From Pseudomonas frederiksbergensis (GTDB lineage Bacteria > Pseudomonadota > Gammaproteobacteria > Pseudomonadales > Pseudomonadaceae), in NCBI RefSeq assembly GCF_001952935.1, contig NZ_CP018319.1, forward strand, positions 5,352,001 to 5,416,000: DNA of 64,000 nucleotides. Reading direction: 5' to 3'. The first letter of the stretch is position 1; each line of letters begins with the position of its first letter. The notes beneath the pieces are model-generated. The model saw only the letters and a program-made list of their open reading frames with translations. It was not told the DNA's origin and did not search any database. Made by a program: the position numbers and the translations under genes. This document shows positions 23,441 through 31,978 of the stretch, piece after piece.

Positions 23441-24454
23441 TCAAGCCAGGTGTGATTTGCGTCCCGACACAAAGTGGCTCACATCATTAAACCCTGGCGT
23501 CGACGCATGCCCAGGCACAACCAGCGAATCAATGAACGCTTCATCCTCAGCCGTAATCTTCACCGCTTGCGCCTTGGTGTAGGCATCCCATTGTTCTTCA
23601 GTGCGCGGCCCTACGATGGCCGAGGTGACAGCGCTGTTATTCAGCACCCAGGCGATGGCGAATTCGACGATGCCCACGCCGCGATCCTGGGTGTATTGCT
23701 GGATCTGCTGAGCAATGTGCAGGGACTCGACGCGCCATTCGGTTTCCAGAATGCGCTTATCGGCGCGGCCGGCGCGACTGTTGACGTCTGGCTTCACGTC
23801 CGGCGCGTATTTACCGCTGAGCACGCCACGCGCCAGCGGGCTGTAAGGCACCACGCCCAGGCCATAGTTTTGCGCGGCGGTGATCTGCTCGGTTTCCGCC
23901 TGACGGTTGACGATGTTGTACAGCGGCTGACTGATCACCGGCCGATCGACACCCAGGTGATCGGCCACACGAATCACCTCGGCGATGCGCCAGCCACGGT
24001 AATTCGACAAACCCCAATAGCGAATCTTGCCCTGGCGGATCAAGTCGCCGATGGCCGACACCGTGACTTCCAGCGGCGTGTTGTGGTCTTCGCGGTGCAA
24101 GTAATAGATGTCGAGATAGTCGGTGCCCAGGCGCGTCAGGCTGGCGTCGATGCCATTGAACAGGTGCTTGCGGCTCAGGCCGCTGCGGTTCGGAACGCCG
24201 TCCACCGGGCCGAAACCGACCTTGGTCGCCAGCACCCATTCGTGACGGTTACCGGCAATCGCTTCGCCGACGATCTCTTCGGAGCGGCCGTTGGTGTAAA
24301 CGTCCGCGGTGTCGATGAAATTGATGCCCTGGTCCCAGGCCTTGTCGATGATTCGCAGGGAATCTTCGGTGTTGGTCTGTTCGCCGAACATCATGGTACC
24401 CAGGGTCAGGGTGGAAACCTGTAAACCCGAATGACCCAGCGTGCGGTAGCTCAT
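23441..24454 (-). CDS. Aldo/keto reductase
   Basis: NADPH-dependent TIM-barrel reductase, 337 residues, of the class close to YajO/Tas and potassium-channel beta subunits. The catalytic tetrad can be placed: Asp and Tyr in FIDTADVYTNGRSEE, Lys in VLATKVGFG and His in IYYLHRED. The cofactor-binding end (SAIVGPRTEEQ) is intact. It starts at the ATG at 24454 and is flanked on both sides by copies of the dispersed palindrome. The substrate is unknown, and the neighbours do not suggest a pathway. Confidence 0.92.
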   Translation of the reverse strand: MSYRTLGHSGLQVSTLTLGTMMFGEQTNTEDSLRIIDKAWDQGINFIDTADVYTNGRSEEIVGEAIAGNRHEWVLATKVGFGPVDGVPNRSGLSRKHLFNGIDASLTRLGTDYLDIYYLHREDHNTPLEVTVSAIGDLIRQGKIRYWGLSNYRGWRIAEVIRVADHLGVDRPVISQPLYNIVNRQAETEQITAAQNYGLGVVPYSPLARGVLSGKYAPDVKPDVNSRAGRADKRILETEWRVESLHIAQQIQQYTQDRGVGIVEFAIAWVLNNSAVTSAIVGPRTEEQWDAYTKAQAVKITAEDEAFIDSLVVPGHASTPGFNDVSHFVSGRKSHLA

Positions 24455-24543
24455 GACGAAATCCTTTTACCGGTGGGAGAAAGGCTCAATCAAATACCAG
24501 AACGACTGTCCAGAGCAAACGCAAATCTCGAACATCCGGTGCC

Positions 24544-24671
24544 GATCGTTCCCACGCTCTGCGTGGGAATGCCTCAAGGGACGCTCCGCGTTTCAGCTCT
24601 CGAAAGGGACGCAGAGCGTCCCGGGCTGCATTCCCACGCAGAGCGTGGGAACGATCAGCGTGGGAACGATT
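24544..24671. repeat. Dispersed palindromic element (copy B) with partial end duplication
   Basis: The full element runs 24544-24656. It is followed by a repeat of its final bases (GCGTGGGAACGATT, 24658-24671), as if the end had been copied once more. It sits between the aldo/keto reductase and the MFS transporter. Confidence 0.9.
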
Positions 24672-24676
24672 AAACC

Positions 24677-25987
24677 TTAAACCCGCAACGTACGGGTCAT
24701 GCGTAGCGCCAACAAGCTCCCGCAAACAATGACGCCCGCCAGCAGGTAAAGCGCGGCATCGGTCGAGCCGGTGCTGTCCTTGACCCAACCCACCAGATAC
24801 GGACTCAGGAACCCGGCCATCTGCCCCATGGAGTTGATCAGCGCCAGTCCACCCGCCGCAGCGCCCGCGCTCAGCAGCGCAGTCGGCACCGGCCAGAACA
24901 TCGGCAGGCCGGTGAGGGCGCCCATGGTGGCGATGGTCAGGCCAAGGATGGCGATGGCTGGCGTAGTGGCAAAGTTCACCGCGATCAGCAAACCCACCGC
25001 GCCCATCAGCATCGGCACCACCAAGTGCCAGCGACGTTCTTTGCGCAGGTCCGCCGAGCGGCCGACCATCAACATGAACAGCGCTGCCAGCAGGTACGGA
25101 ATTGCACTGAGCCAGCCGATCACCAGGTTATCGCTGAAGCCCAGGTTTTTGATGATCGACGGCAGCCAGAAGTTGATCGCATAGACGCCGCTCTGGATGC
25201 AGAAGTAGATCAGACCGAAGGCCCAGATAGCGGGATTCTTGAACACGGCCAGCAGCGAGTCGGTAGTGGTTTTCGGTTTATTGGCGAGGTCGATAGCGTG
25301 GTCGGCTTCCAGCACGGAGCGCTCGAACGGTGTGAGCCATTTGGCGTTGGCGTAACTGTCGCTGAGCAGGAAGTAGGCGAGGGCACCGAGGATCACGGTC
25401 GGAATGCCTTGCAGCAGGAACATCCACTGCCAACCTGCCAAACCACCTTGGCCAGCAGCGAAGTGGTTGAGAATCCAGCCGGAAAACGGGCTGCCGAGCA
25501 GGCCGGACACTGGGATCGCGGACATGAACAGCGCCATGATGCGGCCACGGCGGAAGGTCGGGAACCACTGCGAAAGGTAGAGCACCACGCCCGGGAAGAA
25601 CCCGGCTTCAGCCGCGCCCGTAAACAGACGCAAGGTGTAGAACTCGGTCGGGGTGGTGACGAACAGCAAGCAAGTCGAGAGCGAGCCCCAGACGATCATC
25701 ATCAGCGCGATCCAGCGTCGCGGGCCGAATCTGGTCAGGGCCAGGTTGCTGGGGACGCCGCACAACACGTAACCGATAAAGAAGATCCCGGCCCCGAGGC
25801 CGTACACGGTTTCGCTGAATTTCAGCGCATCGAGCATCTGCAGCTTGGCAAATCCAACGTTCACCCGGTCGAGGTAGTTGAACAGATAGCAGATGAAGAT
25901 GAAGGGGATCAAACGCAGGGTAATGCGTTTGTAGACGGCGTTTTTTTCGTCAACGATGGCCTGGGTAGCGGCGGCGCTCTGTGACAT
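24677..25987 (-). CDS. MFS transporter, ACS family (sugar acid/anion:cation symporter)
   Basis: A 436-residue inner-membrane transporter with 12 predicted helices. The first helix has the ACS-family signature YLFNYLDRVNVGFAKLQM, and TRFGPRRWIALMMIVWG carries the loop 2-3 motif. Relatives move galactonate, glucarate, tartrate, phthalate and similar acids. The start at 25987 has a GAGAGAG site; longer in-frame starts lack plausible sequence. It is divergent from a CdaR-type sugar-diacid regulator, with glycerate kinase next door, so import of glycerate, glucarate or a related acid is the best inference. Confidence 0.88.
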   Translation of the reverse strand: MSQSAAATQAIVDEKNAVYKRITLRLIPFIFICYLFNYLDRVNVGFAKLQMLDALKFSETVYGLGAGIFFIGYVLCGVPSNLALTRFGPRRWIALMMIVWGSLSTCLLFVTTPTEFYTLRLFTGAAEAGFFPGVVLYLSQWFPTFRRGRIMALFMSAIPVSGLLGSPFSGWILNHFAAGQGGLAGWQWMFLLQGIPTVILGALAYFLLSDSYANAKWLTPFERSVLEADHAIDLANKPKTTTDSLLAVFKNPAIWAFGLIYFCIQSGVYAINFWLPSIIKNLGFSDNLVIGWLSAIPYLLAALFMLMVGRSADLRKERRWHLVVPMLMGAVGLLIAVNFATTPAIAILGLTIATMGALTGLPMFWPVPTALLSAGAAAGGLALINSMGQMAGFLSPYLVGWVKDSTGSTDAALYLLAGVIVCGSLLALRMTRTLRV

Positions 25988-26156
25988 GGCGGGCTCTCTC
26001 TTTATTATGATTTTTTGCGATGCAAGGGTAACGTTGACCGCCCGGTGAGTCTCGACCACCGCTTGGGTCATTGTCTTTGTGCCTGAGCACAGGGTTTGCC
26101 ACCAAGGCCTGTGCGGGTGAACAATCCGCTCCATCACGCTTTCAAGGATCCGCGCT

Positions 26157-27287
26157 ATGTTCGAACTCGATCACGACCTGGCCCAGGACATCGTCGACCG
26201 GGCGATGGCCATCCTGCCGTACAACGTCAACGTCATGGACAGCCAGGGCCTGATTCTTGGCAGCGGCGAGCCGGAGCGGGTCAACACCCGGCATGAAGGC
26301 GCGCAACTGGTGCTGGCCAATGGGCGAGTAGTGGAAATCGACGCCCAGACGGCGATTCATTTGAAAGGCGTGCAACCGGGCATCAACCTGCCGCTGTTGC
26401 TCGATCAGCGTTTGATTGGCGTGCTGGGCATCACCGGTGAACCCGAGCAATTGCGCACCTACGCCGAACTGGTGCGGATGACCGCCGAGATGCTGGTCGG
26501 CCAGCGCAATCAGCAGGCCGAACAGCAATGGCGGCGCCAGCGATGCGACGATCTGCTGGCATTGCTGCTCAGCGAGGCCGGGGATTCGCCACGGTTGATC
26601 GATGAAGCGCAGCAGCTGGGGCTCAAGCCGCAGATGACGCGGGTGCCTTATCTGTTCGAGTTAGGGATGGAGCATGGTCCGGGGCAAACCGTCGAGGCAC
26701 TCAGCGCCTGGCTGACCTCGCGCTACCCGGACAGTTGGTGCGTGAGTTCGGCCAAGTCATCGTTGCTCTGGTGCCGACCGGCGGCGCAGACGATCGAGAA
26801 TGACCGACTGCTGGAAAAACTCGACGGTCTCGGCTGGAACATTCTGCGCATCGCCGTAGGCGGGCAGGCGGATGGATTGTCCGGGCTGCGTCGTTGCTAT
26901 CGACGCGTCGGCGACTTGCTGGCCTATGGGCGAGAGGTGTTGCCGCACTCCCGTTTGCTGACGCTCAACCGTTATCGGTTGCCGGTAATGCTCTGGCGCC
27001 ACCGTAACGACGACGCGCTGGACGAGTTGCTCAAACCGCTGCGCAAAGTCATCGCCAAGGATGGCAACGGCCAACTGCTGGCGACTTTGCGCTGTTGGTG
27101 CGATCACGATGGCCAGAGCCAGGCCTGTGCCGATGCGCTGGGCATCCATCGCAACAGTTTGCGTTACCGGATGGAGCGGATTGCCGAGCTCAGTGGTGTT
27201 GATCCGCTAAGACTCGACGGGATGCTTGCGCTCTACCTAGGTGTCCAGCTACTCCCACAAACCGACGCACCGAACACCAATCTGTAG
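26157..27287 (+). CDS. cdaR: CdaR-type sugar diacid-responsive transcriptional regulator
   Basis: A 376-residue regulator. The N-terminal sugar-diacid recognition domain (about 4-135; DLAQDIVDRAMAILPYNVNVMD, then VQPGINLPLLLDQRLIGVLGI) is followed by a central GAF-like region and a C-terminal PucR/CdaR helix-turn-helix (QACADALGIHRNSLRYRMERI). E. coli CdaR activates glucarate, galactarate and glycerate genes, and the flanking MFS importer and glycerate kinase fit that exactly. AAGGAT precedes the ATG. Its TAG stop codon falls within the arm of a REP-type palindrome. Confidence 0.9.
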   Translation: MFELDHDLAQDIVDRAMAILPYNVNVMDSQGLILGSGEPERVNTRHEGAQLVLANGRVVEIDAQTAIHLKGVQPGINLPLLLDQRLIGVLGITGEPEQLRTYAELVRMTAEMLVGQRNQQAEQQWRRQRCDDLLALLLSEAGDSPRLIDEAQQLGLKPQMTRVPYLFELGMEHGPGQTVEALSAWLTSRYPDSWCVSSAKSSLLWCRPAAQTIENDRLLEKLDGLGWNILRIAVGGQADGLSGLRRCYRRVGDLLAYGREVLPHSRLLTLNRYRLPVMLWRHRNDDALDELLKPLRKVIAKDGNGQLLATLRCWCDHDGQSQACADALGIHRNSLRYRMERIAELSGVDPLRLDGMLALYLGVQLLPQTDAPNTNL

Positions 27288-27445
27288 CAGCTGCCGTTGT
27301 GGCGAGGGGGCTTGCCCCCGTTCGGCTGCGAAGCAGTCGTAAAACCTGAACGCACGATCTATTTGATACACCGCGTCGTCTGAATTTACGACTGCTGCGC
27401 AGCCGAACGGGGGCAAGCCCCCTCCCCACAACGGCAGCTGCTACA
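27283..27445. repeat. Large REP-type palindrome (second class)
   Basis: Outer arms begin TGTAGCAGCTGCCGTTGTGG and end with the near-exact reverse complement. Inner arms GAGGGGGCTTGCCCCCGTTCG and CGAACGGGGGCAAGCCCCCTC pair over 21 bases, and GCTGCG.AGCAGTCGTAA / TTACGACTGCTGCGCAGC continue the stem. The left arm covers the cdaR stop codon. Confidence 0.88.
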
Positions 27446-27573
27446 AGGAATGTGTAGGGACAGATAGGTTTTGTGGAAATGAACAATAAACGCCACACCG
27501 GCTTGTGCAGCGGACCGGCGTTATTGTTCTTGCCTGCTGGCAGCATGGAACGCATTGGAACTGGAGAATTCGC

Positions 27574-28716
27574 ATGAAAATCGTCATCGCCCCCGATTCG
27601 TTCAAGGACAGCCTGAGTGCCCAGGGTGTGGCAGATGCCATTGCGCTGGGGTTGGCGCAGGTTTGGCCCGACGCGCTCCTGGTCAAATGCCCAATGGCGG
27701 ACGGCGGGGAGGGAACCGTCGAGTCAATACTGGCGGCGTGCGAGGGCGAACGGCGCCGCACCCAAGTCTGTGGGCCGCTCGGCGCAACGGTTGAGGCCGC
27801 TTGGGGCTGGTTGCCCCAGAGCCGTACCGCGATCATCGAAATGGCCGAGGCCAGTGGACTGCAACTGGTTCCGCCGGGCAAGCGTGATGCCTGCATCAGC
27901 AGCACGTACGGCACCGGCGAGTTGATCCGCGCGGCACTCGATGCTGGGGCGCAACGGGTCATTCTGGCGATTGGCGGCAGCGCCACCAACGATGGCGGGG
28001 CGGGAGCGATGCAAGCCTTGGGCGTCAAACTGTTGGACGCCCAGGGCCAAAAACTGGCACCGGGCGGCTTGGCCCTCGCGCAACTCGCGCGAATCGACAT
28101 GCGTGAAATCGATCCGCGTCTGGCCGAGGTGCAATTCGACATCGCCGCCGACGTCAACAATCCACTGTGCGGCCCTCACGGTGCCTCAGCGATTTTCGGT
28201 CCGCAAAAAGGCGCATCGCCCGAGCAAGTCCAACAACTGGATCGCGCCCTCGGGCACTTTGCCGAACGCTGCGCTCAAGTCTTGTACAAAGACGTCCATG
28301 ACGAACCGGGTAGCGGTGCGGCAGGCGGTCTGGGGTTTGCTGCCAAGGCGTTTCTGGGGGCGCAGTTCAAGGCCGGGATCGAAGTGGTCGCCGAACTGGT
28401 TGGCCTGAACGATGCGGTCAAGGGCGCCGACCTGGTGATCACTGGCGAAGGACGTTTCGATGCCCAGACCTTGCGTGGCAAGACGCCGTTTGGTGTGGCG
28501 CGTATTGCTCGGCAGCACGGCGTGCCGGTGATCGTCCTCGCGGGGACCCTGGGCGAGGGTTATCAGGCGCTGTACGAACATGGCATCGATGCCGCGTTTG
28601 CCTTGGCCAGTGGGCCGATGACGCTGGAGCAGGCATGTGCCGAGGCGCCACGGTTGTTGCGGGAGCGGGCGAGTGATGTAGCGCGGGTCTGGCAAGTGGC
28701 CGCTCGCAAAACCTGA
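27574..28716 (+). CDS. garK: Glycerate kinase (GarK/GlxK family)
   Basis: Phosphorylates D-glycerate to 2- (or 3-) phosphoglycerate, the last step in glucarate/galactarate and glyoxylate-derived glycerate use. The 380-residue sequence has the family start MKIVIAPDSFKDSLSA, the CPMADGGEGTVESI substrate loop, and IGGSATNDGGAGAMQALG and VITGEGRFDAQTLRGK nucleotide/active-site motifs. A GGAG site precedes the ATG at 27574; longer in-frame starts give non-family sequence. With the CdaR regulator and MFS importer it forms a small sugar-acid module. Confidence 0.95.
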   Translation: MKIVIAPDSFKDSLSAQGVADAIALGLAQVWPDALLVKCPMADGGEGTVESILAACEGERRRTQVCGPLGATVEAAWGWLPQSRTAIIEMAEASGLQLVPPGKRDACISSTYGTGELIRAALDAGAQRVILAIGGSATNDGGAGAMQALGVKLLDAQGQKLAPGGLALAQLARIDMREIDPRLAEVQFDIAADVNNPLCGPHGASAIFGPQKGASPEQVQQLDRALGHFAERCAQVLYKDVHDEPGSGAAGGLGFAAKAFLGAQFKAGIEVVAELVGLNDAVKGADLVITGEGRFDAQTLRGKTPFGVARIARQHGVPVIVLAGTLGEGYQALYEHGIDAAFALASGPMTLEQACAEAPRLLRERASDVARVWQVAARKT

Positions 28717-28742
28717 AGCAAACACTCTGGTAGGAAAGCTTC

Positions 28743-28772
28743 TGTGGCGAGGGGATAAATCCCCTCGCCACA
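28743..28772. repeat. Single REP hairpin after glycerate kinase
   Basis: Perfect 13-base arms TGTGGCGAGGGGA / TCCCCTCGCCACA around TAAA, 27 bases after the garK stop. It is followed by GCAGCTGCTACA, the end sequence shared with the larger palindrome at 27283-27445. The rest of the 283-base gap before the chemoreceptor gene shows nothing recognisable beyond a probable promoter. Confidence 0.85.
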
Positions 28773-28999
28773 ACGCAGCTGCTACATGGCGCTAGAGTGT
28801 TTCACCGCTGAAACACTCGCAACCTCCTGAAATTTATTTCTCAACGCCCCGCAGGAAACCGAATCCTCCGCCGATACAGCCTATAGGCCCACACAAACCT
28901 ATTCCAACAGTGGCGCCAAACTGAACGCGGGTGCGTCGCCGCCTGCCCTTCAGCGATCACGCAAGGATGCTCGTAGCCTCATCACCCGAGAATCATCCT

Positions 29000-30625
29000 A
29001 TGTCACTGCGTAATCTGAATATCGCGCCTCGAGCTTTCCTGGGTTTTGCCTTCATTGCCTTGCTCGTCATCGTGCTGGGTGTGTTTGCCGTGAACCGCAT
29101 GACGAGCATCCACCAAGCCTCCATCGACATGGAAACCACGCAACTGCCCAGCGTCGGGTTTCTCGGAAACCTGACGGAAAACGTCCTGCGCATGCGCATT
29201 CTCTCGTTCCGGGTGTTGGTCAACCGTGATCCGGCCGCGTTGCAGGAAGCCCAGACGCGTATCGGCGTGCTGGTCGACAAGGTTCGCAGCGCCCAAGCCA
29301 GTTATGCCGCGTTGTCGGCCACCCCGGAAGAAGCCGCGCTGTACAAGACCTTCACGGTAACGCTGGACAACTACATGCAAGCCCAGAACCAGATGCTGGA
29401 GCTGTCGCGGCAGAACAAGCTCGACGAGATGCGCACGCTGATCAACACCCGGATCAAGGAAGGTACGGACCAGATGGGCGAGCAGTTGAACAAACTGGTG
29501 GCGCTGAATAATTCCGATGCGAAAACCGCATCGGCCGCAGCGGGCGATCTGTACCGCAGCGCGATTACCGGCATCGTCGCCGTGGCGGTCATCGCGGCGC
29601 TGATGACCGTGCTGCTGGCCTGGCTGCTGACCCGCAGCATCGTCACGCCGCTGAACCGTGCGTTGCTGGCGGCGCAAACCATTGCCGGCGGCAACCTGAC
29701 CAACGTCATCGAGGTCGACGGCACCGACGAACCGGCCCGCTTGCTCAATGCCTTGTCCGCGATGCAGGCCAGCCTGCGCAAAACCATCGAACAGATTGCC
29801 GGTTCCGCCACCCAATTGGGTGCCGCCGCTGAAGAACTCAGTACGGTCACCCAGGAAGCGTCCCGCGGTCTGCAACAGCAGACCAACGAAATCGAACAGG
29901 CCGCCACAGCGGTCAACGAAATGACCGCCGCCGTGGAAGAAGTGGCGCGCAACGCGGTGTCGACGTCCGAAGCCTCGAACCAGTCGACCCAGGCCGCCCG
30001 CGAAGGTCGCGACCGTGTGGTGGAAACCGTCGGCGCGATCCAGACCATGACCCACGATGTGCAAAACACCTCGGTGATGATCGAAGGCCTGGCCGCTCAG
30101 GGGCGCGACATCGGCAAGGTGCTGGACGTGATCCGCGCCATCGCCGAGCAAACCAACCTGCTCGCACTGAACGCCGCCATCGAAGCCGCCCGTGCCGGTG
30201 AAGCCGGGCGCGGTTTTGCGGTGGTGGCGGACGAGGTCCGGGCGCTGGCCCATCGCACCGCGCAATCGACCCAGGAAATTGAAAAAATGGTCGCCGGCAT
30301 TCAGAACGGCACCGGCCAGGCCGTCTCGTCGATGCAACAAAGCAATCAACGCACTCAAAGCACCCTGGAAATGGCCCGCGCCGCGGGTGTGGCGCTGGAG
30401 CAGATCACTCAGTCGATCCAATTGATCAACGAACGCAACCTGGTGATCGCCAGCGCGTCCGAAGAACAGGCCCAGGTATCCCGCGAAGTCGACCGCAACC
30501 TGGTGAACATTCGCGACCTCGCTACCCAGTCCGCCACTGGCGCCAACCAGACCAGCGCCGCCACGCACGAACTGTCGCGCCTGGCCGTGGATTTAAATGC
30601 CATGGTGGCGCGTTTCGTGATTTGA
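29000..30625 (+). CDS. Methyl-accepting chemotaxis protein
   Basis: A 541-residue inner-membrane chemoreceptor. It has a first membrane helix (about 11-33, FLGFAFIALLVIVLGVFAV) and a periplasmic four-helix-bundle sensor of about 155 residues. A second membrane helix (about 192-215, ITGIVAVAVIAALMTVLL), a HAMP linker (RSIVTPLNRALLAAQTIAGG) and a long cytoplasmic signalling domain follow. The CheA/CheW-binding hairpin tip EQTNLLALNAAIEAARAGE is intact. There is no C-terminal NWETF-like pentapeptide. The ligand is unknown; many short-sensor Pseudomonas receptors sense organic or amino acids. The start at 29000 is chosen because it directly precedes the first membrane helix. Confidence 0.95.
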   Translation: MSLRNLNIAPRAFLGFAFIALLVIVLGVFAVNRMTSIHQASIDMETTQLPSVGFLGNLTENVLRMRILSFRVLVNRDPAALQEAQTRIGVLVDKVRSAQASYAALSATPEEAALYKTFTVTLDNYMQAQNQMLELSRQNKLDEMRTLINTRIKEGTDQMGEQLNKLVALNNSDAKTASAAAGDLYRSAITGIVAVAVIAALMTVLLAWLLTRSIVTPLNRALLAAQTIAGGNLTNVIEVDGTDEPARLLNALSAMQASLRKTIEQIAGSATQLGAAAEELSTVTQEASRGLQQQTNEIEQAATAVNEMTAAVEEVARNAVSTSEASNQSTQAAREGRDRVVETVGAIQTMTHDVQNTSVMIEGLAAQGRDIGKVLDVIRAIAEQTNLLALNAAIEAARAGEAGRGFAVVADEVRALAHRTAQSTQEIEKMVAGIQNGTGQAVSSMQQSNQRTQSTLEMARAAGVALEQITQSIQLINERNLVIASASEEQAQVSREVDRNLVNIRDLATQSATGANQTSAATHELSRLAVDLNAMVARFVI

Positions 30626-30666
30626 GATAGGGTTGTGGCTTGGAACCCGCGCGACTGGAGAATTAC

Positions 30667-31854
30667 ATGCGCTATTCAGCCTTGACCAAACGAATCGCCG
30701 GTGACGGCGCTGCGGCCTGGCAGATTCATGATCGAGCACTGGAATTAATTGAGCAGGGTGTTGATGTGCTGTTGCTATCGATCGGCGATCCCGACTTCGA
30801 TACGCCGCAGCCCATCGTTCAGAAGTGCATCGATAGCTTGTTGGCCGGTGACACCCACTACCCGTCAGTACGTGGCAGTCGGGGCTTGCGCGACAGCATT
30901 GCCAATCGTCATCGACGTCGCAGTGGTCAAGCGGTGGAGGCCGATCATGTGATCGTGTTGCCGGGCGCGCAGTGTGCGGTGTATTCGGTCGCGCAGTGCC
31001 TGCTCGATCCGGGCGATGAAGTGATCGTCGCCGAGCCGATGTACGTGACTTATGAAGGCGTGTTCGGTGCCTGCGGCGCCAAAGTGGTGCCGGTGGCGGT
31101 GCGCCCCGAGAATGGCTTTCGGGTCGATCCGGCGGATGTCGCAGCGCTGATCACACCCAAGACCCGCGTCATTTTGCTCAACAGTCCAAACAATCCTTCC
31201 GGCGCCAGTTTGCCGCTGATGGTCTGGCAGGAACTCGCATCGCTGTGTGTTCGTCACGACCTGTGGCTGATCAGCGACGAGGTCTACAGCGATCTGTTGT
31301 ACGAAGGCGAGCACATCAGCCCGGCGAGCCTGCCGGGCATGGCTGAGCGCACGGCGACCATCAATAGCCTGTCCAAATCCCACGCCATGAGCGGTTGGCG
31401 CGTGGGATGGGTGATCGGGCCGAAACCTTTGGCCGAACACTTGGTGCACCTGTCGTTGTGCATGCTGTTTGGCATTCCGGATTTCATCCAGAACGCCGCG
31501 CAATTGGCGCTGGACGAAGATCTGCCGGAAGTGGCGTTGATGCGCGAGGAGTATCGCCAGCGTCGCGACCTGGTGTGCGCGAGCCTGAGCGATTGCCCGG
31601 GCATCCGGCCGATCCGGCCTGATGGCGGGATGTTCGTGATGATCGATGTACGCCAGACCGGGTTGTGTGCCCAGGGTTTTTCCGAGCGGCTGCTGGAAGG
31701 TTATGGTGTGTCGGTGCTGGCGGGTGAAGCGTTCGGCCCGAGTGCGGCGGGGCATATTCGATTGGGGTTGGTGGTGGATCAACTGAAACTGGCGGATGCG
31801 TGCCGGCGGATTGCGTTGTGTGCAGCGGACTTGCTGGAGGCGCGTCGGGCCTGA
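30667..31854 (+). CDS. aruH: PLP-dependent aminotransferase, AruH-like (arginine--pyruvate transaminase)
   Basis: A fold-type I aminotransferase of 395 residues with the PLP lysine at K237 (NSLSKSHAMSGWRVGW), SPNNPSG (about 173-179) and ISDEVYSDLLYEG. The N terminus (MRYSALTKRIAGDGAAAWQI) and the long VAEPMYVTYEGVFGACGAKV stretch closely recall Pseudomonas AruH, which transaminates arginine with pyruvate to 2-ketoarginine. This assignment is from memory; aspartate or other aminotransferase activity is possible. The companion aruI (2-ketoarginine decarboxylase) is not next to it. GGAG precedes the ATG at 30667. Confidence 0.75.
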   Translation: MRYSALTKRIAGDGAAAWQIHDRALELIEQGVDVLLLSIGDPDFDTPQPIVQKCIDSLLAGDTHYPSVRGSRGLRDSIANRHRRRSGQAVEADHVIVLPGAQCAVYSVAQCLLDPGDEVIVAEPMYVTYEGVFGACGAKVVPVAVRPENGFRVDPADVAALITPKTRVILLNSPNNPSGASLPLMVWQELASLCVRHDLWLISDEVYSDLLYEGEHISPASLPGMAERTATINSLSKSHAMSGWRVGWVIGPKPLAEHLVHLSLCMLFGIPDFIQNAAQLALDEDLPEVALMREEYRQRRDLVCASLSDCPGIRPIRPDGGMFVMIDVRQTGLCAQGFSERLLEGYGVSVLAGEAFGPSAAGHIRLGLVVDQLKLADACRRIALCAADLLEARRA

Positions 31855-31876
31855 AAGTCTGTGTTGCCATTGCCGG

Positions 31877-31956
31877 CCTCTTCGCGAGCAAGCCCGCTCC
31901 CACAGGGATCTCTGGCGTTCACAAAACCCTGTGGGAGCGGGCTTGCCCGCGAAGGC
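31877..31956. repeat. REPIN: inverted REP pair
   Basis: TTCGCGAGCAAGCCCGCTCC and, inverted, GGAGCGGGCTTGCCCGCGAA flank a short spacer. One arm has a T-to-C change (TTGCTCGC to TTGCCCGC). It lies between the convergent aruH-like gene and kguD. Confidence 0.9.
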
Positions 31957-31978
31957 TGCCTGACAGGCGCCGAATTTC

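Noticed and set aside
23308..24671. Palindromes A and B as a CRISPR array or IS element ends
   Set aside because: No regular repeat-spacer pattern, no cas genes and no transposase; the aldo/keto reductase between them is an ordinary gene on its own strand.
29003..30568. Minus-strand frame opposite the chemoreceptor gene (521 codons)
   Set aside because: Gly/His/Arg-rich shadow; the chemoreceptor on the plus strand is unambiguous.
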